Assembly (NCBI GenBank): GCA_023807065.1
Contig: JAJJLU010004109.1
Span: forward strand, 1-18,456
Length of the DNA stretch: 18,456 bases
Direction of reading: 5' to 3'
Source: Isotricha intestinalis
Taxonomy: Eukaryota; Ciliophora; Litostomatea; Vestibuliferida; Isotrichidae
Below are positions 6,776 through 14,992 of the stretch, piece after piece. A program made the position numbers and the translations under genes. Each line of letters begins with the position of its first letter. Positions within the stretch are counted from its first letter, which is position 1. Under the pieces are notes generated by a model. The model saw nothing but the letters and a program-made list of their open reading frames with translations, made no database searches and was not told where the DNA came from.

Positions 6776-8857
6776 TTAAGATTGAGTCTCATTTGGTGTA
6801 TTAGTTGAATTATCATTCCAACTCCATGTACTTTTGGATTTGGGGATTGAATTTAAATTTTTTTCAAATATACTTTTATTATCAAATGTTTTAACATTAT
6901 CATATATATCTATATTTTCTATTAAATTATTTGGATCTCTTTTTTTAATAATTTTTTCCTCATTTATTTTTTTAAGAATATAATCTTTTTGTTCTTTTTT
7001 AGAAAATTTTTGAGATACATTTTGTAATAAATTAACTTCATTAATATACATATAAGTTTCTCTTAATAAGTTAATAATAATATTTTTATAAATAAATTCA
7101 ATATTATTGTCGAAATTTAAATTTTCTTCAGTTTCTTTAACTCCTTTTAATTTATCTTTAAAATATTGTCTAATATCACTATCTTTTAAAGAAGATAACA
7201 TAATATAAATAATAAATATCATTTTATTTTGTTGGGAAATTAAATCAATTTTAGATTTTATCATTTCATAAATTTTATCCAAATTATCTTTTGAACTTGA
7301 AGAACTATTTTCCATATTTTTAATATTTTGATTAATTTTTTCTAATTCTTTATTTGATTCATGTAATAAATCTGTTATTGTTTTATAAGGATATTTTTCA
7401 TTTAATTTAACAATTGTAATTGAATCTAATATTTCATTCTTTTTAAATAATTCATCTGTAGTATCTTTTATTTTTATTTCTTCAAATTTTATCTTTCCTT
7501 TCATTTCATTTATTACTTTTATCATTTCATCTAATGTAGTTCTTATTCCCATATATTCACTTTCAATTTGTGATATTGAAGATAATTTATTTAATAATAC
7601 ATTTTTTTTCTTTTCTTTATCTTCTAAATTTTTACTTATTATATCTAAATTTTTAATCAAATTTTCTTTTAAAATTTCTTTATTTTGAAGTTTTCTTTGT
7701 TTTTCATAATTATCTTTTTCGATATTTTTTCCATTTTTAATATTATTACTGTCATTATATTTAGACTCTATAATTTCATTTTCATTATCTCTTTCTATTT
7801 CATTATATAAATCTTCAATATTTTTTTCAACTTCATCTAATAAACCAAAATTACTTTTAATATCATTATTTCCATTAGTAATTTCTTCTTCTAATAAAGC
7901 AAGTTTATTTCTATAATTTTCTTTTTCACTTACAATTTTTTCAATTTTTTGTTCATATAAATTTACTAAATCAATTAAAGCTTTTTTATCTCTTAAATTT
8001 TGAAAAAGATTTTTTTGGATTTTACTCTCTTTTTCTTTATCTTCAATTTCTTTTTTTAATTTCTTAATTTTATCATTTAAAGTTTGTAATCTTTTTTTGA
8101 AATCTTCATCATCACCTCCACTAAAAGAATAACCTTTATAAATTAATTGTCTAGCTCTAATAAAAGCATCTCTATAATCAGAAGTATCTTTAAACATAGA
8201 ATCATTAATTAAATTTGTAGCATCTTCATATATTAAAAATCCACCTTCATTTTTATTATTATTATGACCACCAACAGAAAACGATTTTTTATTGATTTCT
8301 CCCCATGAGCAAATATAATTTCTTTCAGTAACAACAATAGTTGAATTTCTAGGAGTAAATATATTAAAAATTTTAAGATTACTTTTTGGAAAGTGAATTA
8401 TACTTGGATAATAAATTTTTTTTTCATCTACTTTATTTGGATTTACTTGGTCATAAGAATTATCTCCCCAACCCCATAAATTATTTTCATTATCAAGACA
8501 AATCACATGATTATTTCCTGTTGATATTTCATATATTATTATTTTTTCTGGCTCTTTTGTTAATGAATAATAATTGTAATTTTTAAAAAATATTATTTTA
8601 TTTAATTTATCTTCATTAATATTTTGAGTTGATTTTCTTCCTAAACAATCACCATTTCCACGAGAATATATTTCTCCATTACTTAATAAGATAAATATAT
8701 TTTTATCTGTAAATACTATTTTTATTAAGGATAATGATTGAGTTTGCTCTTTTATATATATTTGCTCTTTTTTCTGAAAGGATATGTCTTGATTAAGTTT
8801 ATGAAGTTTTGTTATTCCGTAATTCTTGCTTTGGGATAAATATGGGTTTGATGACAT
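6776..8857 (-). CDS. RCC1-repeat protein with long coiled coil
   Basis: A 693-residue protein with ATG start and TAA stop. Residues about 45-190 carry RCC1-type repeats: IFILLSNGEIYSRGNGDCLG, then ISTGNNHVICLDNENNLWGW followed by GDNSYDQVN, then STIVVTERNYICSWGE. These have the family's G-x-x-H-x-x-x-L and W-G-x-N landmarks. Only about three repeats are visible, against seven blades in a full RCC1 propeller, so the fold is incomplete, diverged, or completed by a partner. From about 253 to 540 the protein is Lys/Glu-rich with heptad-like leucines, a long coiled coil, broken by an Asn-rich segment near 355-385; a helical tail follows. No membrane span is seen. Ciliate proteins of this build often sit on the cytoskeleton, but RCC1 folds also serve as exchange factors, so the role is open. 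The small gene at 8929 lies 71 bases upstream on the same strand. Confidence 0.9.
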   Translation of the reverse strand: MSSNPYLSQSKNYGITKLHKLNQDISFQKKEQIYIKEQTQSLSLIKIVFTDKNIFILLSNGEIYSRGNGDCLGRKSTQNINEDKLNKIIFFKNYNYYSLTKEPEKIIIYEISTGNNHVICLDNENNLWGWGDNSYDQVNPNKVDEKKIYYPSIIHFPKSNLKIFNIFTPRNSTIVVTERNYICSWGEINKKSFSVGGHNNNKNEGGFLIYEDATNLINDSMFKDTSDYRDAFIRARQLIYKGYSFSGGDDEDFKKRLQTLNDKIKKLKKEIEDKEKESKIQKNLFQNLRDKKALIDLVNLYEQKIEKIVSEKENYRNKLALLEEEITNGNNDIKSNFGLLDEVEKNIEDLYNEIERDNENEIIESKYNDSNNIKNGKNIEKDNYEKQRKLQNKEILKENLIKNLDIISKNLEDKEKKKNVLLNKLSSISQIESEYMGIRTTLDEMIKVINEMKGKIKFEEIKIKDTTDELFKKNEILDSITIVKLNEKYPYKTITDLLHESNKELEKINQNIKNMENSSSSSKDNLDKIYEMIKSKIDLISQQNKMIFIIYIMLSSLKDSDIRQYFKDKLKGVKETEENLNFDNNIEFIYKNIIINLLRETYMYINEVNLLQNVSQKFSKKEQKDYILKKINEEKIIKKRDPNNLIENIDIYDNVKTFDNKSIFEKNLNSIPKSKSTWSWNDNSTNTPNETQS

Positions 8858-8928
8858 TTTTTTTTTAGGATTTTTTTATTTATATAAATATTTATTTATA
8901 AAATTTATTTTGGTTTGATTATACTAAA

Positions 8929-9519
8929 TTAAAAACAACAAAGAAAACTCTTTTTTTTATTTTCGATTTTATCAATTATTTTATCATTAATGTTTTTTCT
9001 TGTATTATCATCCACTTTATTTGAAAAAATTAATGAAGAAGGAATATCATTATTAACAAATACAGAATTAAAATTATAATCTTTAATAATTTTTTCTCTA
9101 AAAATTTTAGGTTTAGAAGTTTTTTCTGTCAATAATAAATGTGTTCTTTTTAACATTGCATTATCACTTAATAATCTATGAGGAATACATTGAAAATTAG
9201 TTTGATATAAATTATTCTTTGAATTTAAATTTAAAATATCATGTTTATTTTTATTTATTTCTTTTCCTTCTTCAAATCTTGATTTTTTATTACTCTTGTT
9301 TGGACTAAATTTTTCATTCATAAGATTCTTATATATTATTTTATTATTTTTAATTATTTTTTCTTTATCATCTTCTTTTTCTTTCTCCAATTCACTTAAT
9401 AAATCATTGTAAAAATTATTATTATCTTTTGAACCCATAGAAAGAGTAATATTATTACTTTTATTTAAATTAAAAAGAGAATGTCTTCTTTCTTTTAAAT
9501 TTGAACTTTTTTTTTTCAT
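8929..9519 (-). CDS. Small basic protein, unknown function
   Basis: A 196-residue Lys/Asn-rich protein beginning MKKKSSNLKERRHSLF and ending KKKSFLCCF, with ATG start and TAA stop; I do not recognise it. A central, less repetitive segment at about 110-160 (CIPHRLLSDNAMLKRTHLLL, then TEKTSKPKIFREKI) may be the conserved part. The two cysteines two and three residues from the C terminus behind a basic run resemble lipid-anchor tails but fit no strict prenylation motif. Its stop lies only 71 bases before the ATG of the RCC1 protein; separate genes are normal in this genome and I found no intron that would fuse them in frame. It is divergent from the kinase gene. Confidence 0.78.
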   Translation of the reverse strand: MKKKSSNLKERRHSLFNLNKSNNITLSMGSKDNNNFYNDLLSELEKEKEDDKEKIIKNNKIIYKNLMNEKFSPNKSNKKSRFEEGKEINKNKHDILNLNSKNNLYQTNFQCIPHRLLSDNAMLKRTHLLLTEKTSKPKIFREKIIKDYNFNSVFVNNDIPSSLIFSNKVDDNTRKNINDKIIDKIENKKKSFLCCF

Positions 9520-9830
9520 TTACAATTATATTTTTTATATGTAATTTATTTAAATTATATAATTATTTTAATATTCTTTCATTAAAACACTTTTTACATC
9601 ATATAAAAAATATGAGAAAAAAAAGATATAATGCAATGATAAATAGAAAAAGTATAAAATAAATAATTCAAAAGTCATTTTTTAAAATAAATAAAAAGAG
9701 AAAAATTGTTCTTAATAATTTTTAAAAGATACACAAAAAAAAATATCACAAAAAAAATATTTAATATATTTATAAAAAAAAATAATTTAATTTTTTAATT
9801 CATTTGAATTCAAACAAATAAGTATAAATA
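9520..9830. promoter_or_regulatory. Divergent spacer between the small basic gene and the kinase
   Basis: These 311 bases separate two divergent ATGs and must contain both promoters. The sequence is A+T with runs of A up to nine. The only distinct mark is a 10-base palindrome, ttgaattcaa, about 20 bases before the kinase start. No gene or RNA was found. Confidence 0.4.
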
Positions 9831-10847
9831 ATGGATAACTCAAAAGAATTCAAAGAAAATAATAAAATAAATATAAATTCATATCAAAATATATATGGAA
9901 TATTAGGAAATAAATATATATTAATAAATAAAATAGGAAAAGGATTATCAAGTAGAGTATATAGTGGTAAAAAAATAGAAAATTCATCTCAATTAAAGAA
10001 AATAATAATTCCATATGCATTTAAAATATGTAAAAAAAAATATGATCAAAAAATGTTCATAGAAGAAGGACATATATTTAAAAAATTACCATATTCATCA
10101 AATATAATAAAATATATAGATTCAGGAAAGGAAATTTTAATAAAGAAAAAAAACGAAAAATCAACTCAAGTATTATATCATATTTTTGAATATATAGATA
10201 ATGGTATATTATATAATTATATAGATATTGAAAAAAATTTAAAAGGTTTTGGAGAAATAATAGGAAGAATAATATTTAAGCAAATTTTAAATGCTGTTGA
10301 AATATGTCATAAACATGGTGTTTCTCATCAAGATATAAAGTTAGAAAATATAATAGTTTCATCAAATTATAATTTTAAATTAATTGATTTTGGTTTTTCA
10401 ATTGATATTTTTCAAAATAATCATGAATTAAGATTCAGTAAATATGGTACTTCAGGCTATTTTCCTCCTGAAATTTATTTAAATAAAGAAATTGATCCAA
10501 TTAAATCAGATATTTTTGCTTTAGGAGTCTGTTTATTTATTATTGTTACTGGATTTAAACCTTTTAATAATTCTAAAAGAACTGATAATTTTTATAAAAA
10601 AATTTATAGGAAAAATTATGATAATTATTGGAATGATTTACCTTTTAATACTAGTGATTTAAGTAAAAGTTTTAAAGATATTATCATTAAGTTTTTTAAT
10701 GTTAATATTCATGAAAGAATTAAAAATATTGAAGATATTAGAAATGAAAAATGGATTCAAGAAGGAAAAATTGATTGTGAGAAAGAAAGAGAAATTTTAA
10801 AATGTGAAATGGAAAAAAGAAGAAAAAAATTAGATGATTTTAAATGA
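9831..10847 (+). CDS. Protein kinase, non-RD (HQD) type
   Basis: A 338-residue Ser/Thr-type protein kinase filling residues about 28-310. Visible landmarks: glycine loop GKGLSSRVY (36-44), ATP-anchoring Lys65 in AFKICKK, helix-C Glu79, catalytic loop HQDIKLEN (166-173) with Asp168, Lys170 and Asn173, magnesium-binding DFG (186-188), GTSGYFPPE (206-214) ending the activation segment, DIFALGVCLF helix F, and Arg297 in HERIKNI of the last subdomain. All catalytic residues are present, so it should be active. The usual HRD arginine is Gln, making it a non-RD kinase that need not depend on activation-loop phosphorylation (inference from the class). The activation segment resembles the CAMK/SNF1-like groups, but I would not assign a subfamily. 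A basic helix (316-338) ends the protein. It is the only gene here ending in TGA; a second TGA and a TAA follow within seven codons. Confidence 0.95.
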   Translation: MDNSKEFKENNKININSYQNIYGILGNKYILINKIGKGLSSRVYSGKKIENSSQLKKIIIPYAFKICKKKYDQKMFIEEGHIFKKLPYSSNIIKYIDSGKEILIKKKNEKSTQVLYHIFEYIDNGILYNYIDIEKNLKGFGEIIGRIIFKQILNAVEICHKHGVSHQDIKLENIIVSSNYNFKLIDFGFSIDIFQNNHELRFSKYGTSGYFPPEIYLNKEIDPIKSDIFALGVCLFIIVTGFKPFNNSKRTDNFYKKIYRKNYDNYWNDLPFNTSDLSKSFKDIIIKFFNVNIHERIKNIEDIRNEKWIQEGKIDCEKEREILKCEMEKRRKKLDDFK

Positions 10848-11015
10848 AAAACAATTACAAAATGATATTAAAAATAATAATAATTTAAAATGTAATTTTA
10901 ATTTTTGTTATTATATAATTTTTCCAAAAAATCAATTTGAAAATTTACGGATTAATAATTTATAAAAGAAATAATTACCTTATATAAATAAATTTCTATA
11001 AATTTTTGCTTTTTT

Positions 11016-12036
11016 TTAATAATCAATATACCGTCTAAATTTAGAACTACTTAATTTACAATTTAAAAATAAAATCTGAAAAAATTCCTGGGTCACAATT
11101 TTTATTATATAATTTTTATATCTTAATATATTTATATTTTCATTATAATAATCTAAAATTAATTCATTTTCATTTCTTAAATCTAAAAAAAATTTATTAC
11201 TTGAATATCATCTTCTTAATTTAATAAAGATTTGAATTTTTCTTTTTTATTTAAATCATTTTGATTTACCATTGATTTAAAATTATCTTTTATATTTATA
11301 TTTTGATTTCTTTCTTTATTCATTTTTTTATTTCTGCTACATTATAATATTCTTTTAATTTTTTATTTTCTGGAAAAAGTTCCAAAAAGGTTTCATTATT
11401 TTTTCAACTGAAGAAGAAGAATTTCTATTCAAAACTTTTACTCCACGAAAAGTTCATTAAAATAAATTTAAAAATCAATTATTATTATCTTATTCTCTTT
11501 ATTTAAAATTAAATTTTTTATTAATTTGTTTGTGAAAATTTTTAATTATACATTATATATAATTTCAATAATTATTATTATTTATATAATTTATATAATG
11601 AGATTTTGATTATTTTTCAATATTCTTTTTTTTATTTAATTCTTTCTTTTTAATTAAAATGAATTAAAATAAATTTTTAATTTTTTAATTTCTTTGTTGT
11701 AACATTTGTATAAATAATCTTTTATTTTTATGACCATTATCATTTCTTTAATTATTTGGGTCTTCAATATTTCAATTAATTCGATTCCTCCTTCTACAAC
11801 ATTTAATTTTATTTTAGTTTTTGATTTTAATTATTATCCTAATTTGATATTATTAATATATTTCTTTCTTCATTTCTTGAAAATTAGATAGATGTTTTTC
11901 TCATATTCTTGACTTCATTGTCAATTATTTAATTATTCATGATTCTTCTTCAATAAATAATTTAATTTTATAATACTTTTATTTTAGATTTATTTTTCTA
12001 TTAAATATTCTCTTTTTCTACTTCAATATGATTATT
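11016..12036 (-). pseudogene. Decayed protein-coding gene, unknown family
   Basis: The 1,380-base gap at 10848-12227 holds no intact gene, but its minus strand carries protein-like reading in stretches joined only by frameshifts and stops. Open pieces, 3' to 5': 11019-11207 (63 codons, containing LDLRNENELILDYYNEN, ending TAA at 11016), 11219-11323 (35 codons), 11323-11403 (27 codons, ETFLELFPENKKLKEYYNVA), 11358-11453 (32 codons, FRGVKVLNRNSSSSVEK), 11657-11830 (58 codons, NVVEGGIELIEILK) and an interrupted frame at 11815-12036 (DNEVKNMRKTSI, FSRNEERNILIISN). The frame changes fall at short homopolymers (six, seven and eight bases at 11399, 11323 and 11185), each one base short of keeping frame. 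Many interruptions are TAA where Gln would fit, as C-to-T decay of CAA would give. No GT..AG pair rescues the frames. The family is not recognised. The flanks 10848-11015 and 12037-12227 hold nothing else I can see. Confidence 0.7.
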
Positions 12037-12227
12037 TTTTTTTTAAATTTTTTAATATTAAAATGAATTAAAACATTATATTGAATAAACAAGCATATGA
12101 AATTTAAAAAAATTGTATTTATATATTTAAATAATCTAAAAAATGAATAAAATCAATAATAAAATAGATAATTAATCAAAAAATAAACAATATAAATCAA
12201 CAAATTATTTTCTTTTGTATATAAAAA

Positions 12228-13490
12228 ATGTCAGAAACTATTTCAAAACCGAAAGAAAACACATTATTAAATCCAGCTCCAATTAACATTACTGCTTCAT
12301 TCCTTCCGAAAAATACATCAATAGATGAAACAAAAACCGAAAAAAGAGAAGAAACTATGGAAAACAAAAAAGAAGAAAAAATTAATGAAAAAAAAGAAGA
12401 AACAAAAAATGAAACAATAACAAATCAACCATTATTAAATGAGGATAATAATGTTGAAGTAGATGATAATTTTTATAATAGATTAATGAATGCATTACAT
12501 AAAGTAGGAGTTCTTCGTCCAACTGCTTTATTTGATGGGGCTGATATTGATATCACTAAAACCGATAAAGAACGAGAAAAAATTCAAAAAGATAAAATAG
12601 CCAATGATGCTAATGAAGAACAAAAAATAAAAGAACAAGATTTAAAAGAACTAGAAAAAATAAAAAAACAAGATTCTAAAAGAAATTATAATAAATCAGA
12701 AGAAATAGCATTAAATAATAATAATTATTTAACATTAGATAATGATTTAGCAAAATTTACAAAATGTAAAAAAGTATATATAGATCAATATTATAAAATA
12801 AGCGATATGTTTGTAATTTGTCCCTTATATTATAATTATAGAATAAGTTTAGAATATGAAAAAGAAGGAGAAGCTTATTATTTATTTGATTCAAAAGATT
12901 TATCTCCCACATGTTCTCATAATTGTTGTCCAAATCAAGCCAAAAGTGTAAAAATGGAAATAGGAAGTTATGGAATAGGAAAAGGAATAAGACAAAGATT
13001 TGCTATATTTGAAAAACCTTATAGATGTGCATGTTTATTTTTATGTGCTTGTTGCACCAGACCTACATTTAATATATTTATTAATGGAGGAAAAGAAAAA
13101 ATAGGTTTTATAAGAGAAATTAGAACAGCTTGTGATCCTACATTAAATGTTTTTTCTAAAAATAATGTTCTTAGATATACAATTTCTGGTTCTTGTTGTC
13201 AATGTGGTTATTGTTGTAGAGATTTATGTTGTGGTATGTGTAATTCTGCTACTTTTAGTATTTATAATGGAGCAGATGATAAAAAGGAAAAACCTGAAGG
13301 TACTATTTCTAAAATAAAATTTAGTGGAAATAAAGTCAAACCTGATTATGAACAATCTACTATTGTTTATCCTATTCAAGCTTCTTGTGAAGATAAAGTC
13401 TTAATTCTTGCTGCTGCTTTATTTATTCAAATTTTATATTTTCAAAATATTAATAATACTAAAAGATGTAATGGAAATCCTTTGGATTAA
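12228..13490 (+). CDS. Phospholipid scramblase family protein
   Basis: A 420-residue protein with ATG start (aaaaaATG) and TAA stop. Residues about 165-412 fit the scramblase fold, a 12-strand beta-barrel around a C-terminal helix: Cys-rich RCACLFLCACCTRP (266-279), DPTLNVFSKNNVLRYTISG (303-321), a second Cys cluster CCQCGYCC to C338, GTISKI (358-363), and the hydrophobic helix VLILAAALFIQILYF (391-405). Family members move lipids across the bilayer or bind membranes, and the first Cys cluster sits where vertebrate members are palmitoylated (known of the family). Residues 1-160 are a charged, low-complexity extension rich in Lys, Glu and Thr, with ADIDITKTDKEREK in a helical part. The calcium-binding segment of human PLSCR1 is poorly kept here, so calcium dependence is uncertain. 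The gene opens a run of four genes on the + strand. Confidence 0.93.
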   Translation: MSETISKPKENTLLNPAPINITASFLPKNTSIDETKTEKREETMENKKEEKINEKKEETKNETITNQPLLNEDNNVEVDDNFYNRLMNALHKVGVLRPTALFDGADIDITKTDKEREKIQKDKIANDANEEQKIKEQDLKELEKIKKQDSKRNYNKSEEIALNNNNYLTLDNDLAKFTKCKKVYIDQYYKISDMFVICPLYYNYRISLEYEKEGEAYYLFDSKDLSPTCSHNCCPNQAKSVKMEIGSYGIGKGIRQRFAIFEKPYRCACLFLCACCTRPTFNIFINGGKEKIGFIREIRTACDPTLNVFSKNNVLRYTISGSCCQCGYCCRDLCCGMCNSATFSIYNGADDKKEKPEGTISKIKFSGNKVKPDYEQSTIVYPIQASCEDKVLILAAALFIQILYFQNINNTKRCNGNPLD

Positions 13491-13662
13491 TTTTATCCTT
13501 TTTTATAGGGTTTTTATTGTATACATTTTTGAGAGTTTTTTAAATATTTTTTTATTTCAATGAACATTTAATAATTTTCTAATTTTTACTATTTTTTTCT
13601 TCATTTTCTTTTTTCATGTTTTTTAATTATATTTTTAAACAATAATTTTATAAAAAATTTAA

Positions 13663-14913
13663 ATGTCACTTTCTAAAAGAGAAAAACGTGAAAGACATTA
13701 TGCATTTAACATTGATAATTTTAAATATAGAGGATTGAGAAATAAAAAAAAATTAAATTTCGATAATATTGACAAAGGATTTTATGATGATTTAATAAAT
13801 TATGATGATCAATTAAAGAAAGAAAAACAAGAATTAGATAATACAAAATCTAATGGATTAAAAGAATTAGTTTATACAAATGTAAAAGTTCCTGATGTAT
13901 GGAAAAATAAAATAACATATCATTCTGATTTATATAATACAATGAGTGATGATAAATATTTTGTTTCTTATTTAGGGAAAGGAACAAATAAAATATATAT
14001 GAATACTGAAAATAAAAGCACTAGAAATATCCGAATTCCTAATCAAAAATTATCCAGTCATAAAATTGAATTGTCTAATAATATTATTTATAAACATAAA
14101 CATAATTTAAGTTTAAGTCCTAATCAATTTAATTTAAATGAAACTATTCAAAATAAAAAAGATTCTAGTAATTTATTTAGAAGTATTTTAAAAAATTCAA
14201 ATAAAGAAAAAAATATAAAAAATGAAAAAGAATTAATTAATGAAGATAACAAAACAAATAAAGAATCTTATTCAAATTTTATTCATTTAGTAGCTGATAA
14301 TAATAAAGAAGTAATAAATATATTAGAAGAATATAAACAAGCTTTTCCGATTAATTTACCAAGAATAATAAGTAAAGAAAAAGATAAAGAAAATAAAAAT
14401 AAAAAAGAAGAAAAAGAAGAAAATATTTTAAGTAAAAAAAAAATAATTATACTTAAACCAAAAGAAGAAAATTTATCAAAGGAAAAAATAAATGTAAAAG
14501 AAAATGAAAAAAGTATTAGAAAAAAAAAAGAAGAAATGACAAAAGCAGAAGTATTTAAAACAACAATATATAATAATTTATTAAATAAAAATATAATTAA
14601 AAGTAAATTTGAAGATCCAACAAAAACTTTAAAATGTTATAAAAATGTAATGGATGAAAAAATTGAAATTAATGATCCTGATATAAAAAAGAAATTAGAA
14701 GATATAAACTATTATGGCCCATTTTATCCTTATTGTTTTATTGGAAAGAAAAAAAATTTATTATTTTATAATACAATGGAAAAAAATCAATGTATTAATT
14801 TATTAAATTATTTAAGAAAAATAAGAACAAAATCAAAAATTGGAATTCAAATGAATAATGATAATAATAATTTTGAAGATGATGATGATGATGATGATTC
14901 AGGGTTTTTATAA
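13663..14913 (+). CDS. Lys-rich protein with conserved-looking C-terminal block, unknown function
   Basis: A 416-residue protein, ATG start and TAA stop, that I do not recognise. The first 130 residues are moderately complex (MSLSKREKRERHYAFNIDNF, then LVYTNVKVPDVWKNKI at 69-84). The middle (150-290) is Lys/Glu/Asn low complexity. The last structured block, residues about 318-395, looks most constrained: DPTKTLKCYKNVM, then INYYGPFYPYCFIGKKKNLL and NQCINLLNYLRKIR. It ends in a run of seven Asp encoded by (GAT)7, then SGFL. No membrane span, signal peptide or catalytic motif is visible. It sits 172 bases after the scramblase and 79 bases before the next ATG, all on the + strand. The GPFYPYC block would be the best query for finding relatives. 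Confidence 0.86.
   Translation: MSLSKREKRERHYAFNIDNFKYRGLRNKKKLNFDNIDKGFYDDLINYDDQLKKEKQELDNTKSNGLKELVYTNVKVPDVWKNKITYHSDLYNTMSDDKYFVSYLGKGTNKIYMNTENKSTRNIRIPNQKLSSHKIELSNNIIYKHKHNLSLSPNQFNLNETIQNKKDSSNLFRSILKNSNKEKNIKNEKELINEDNKTNKESYSNFIHLVADNNKEVINILEEYKQAFPINLPRIISKEKDKENKNKKEEKEENILSKKKIIILKPKEENLSKEKINVKENEKSIRKKKEEMTKAEVFKTTIYNNLLNKNIIKSKFEDPTKTLKCYKNVMDEKIEINDPDIKKKLEDINYYGPFYPYCFIGKKKNLLFYNTMEKNQCINLLNYLRKIRTKSKIGIQMNNDNNNFEDDDDDDDSGFL
14878..14898 (+). repeat. (GAT)7 microsatellite encoding poly-Asp
   Basis: Seven exact GAT copies lie in frame near the end of the 13663-14913 gene and encode seven Asp residues. Length changes would alter only the acidic tail, so copy number may vary between alleles. 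Confidence 0.9.
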
Positions 14914-14992
14914 ATAATAATATGTATATATATATATTTAAAACATTATATTTTTTTTTATTTTAAATTTTTGTTTGAATAATATATTAAAA

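Noticed and set aside
8858..9000. Fusion of the 8929-9519 gene to the RCC1 gene through a 16-nt intron ending ttaatttag
   Set aside because: Frames downstream hit stops before the RCC1 ATG, and the RCC1 gene has its own good start.
11185..11202. An 18-nt GT..AG segment in the relic as an intron
   Set aside because: Removing it leads straight to a stop or TGA in each phase, so it does not restore the frame.
11016..12036. A functional gene that reads TAA and TAG as Gln
   Set aside because: Several single-base frameshifts remain even after reassigning stops, and all intact neighbours use TAA to terminate.
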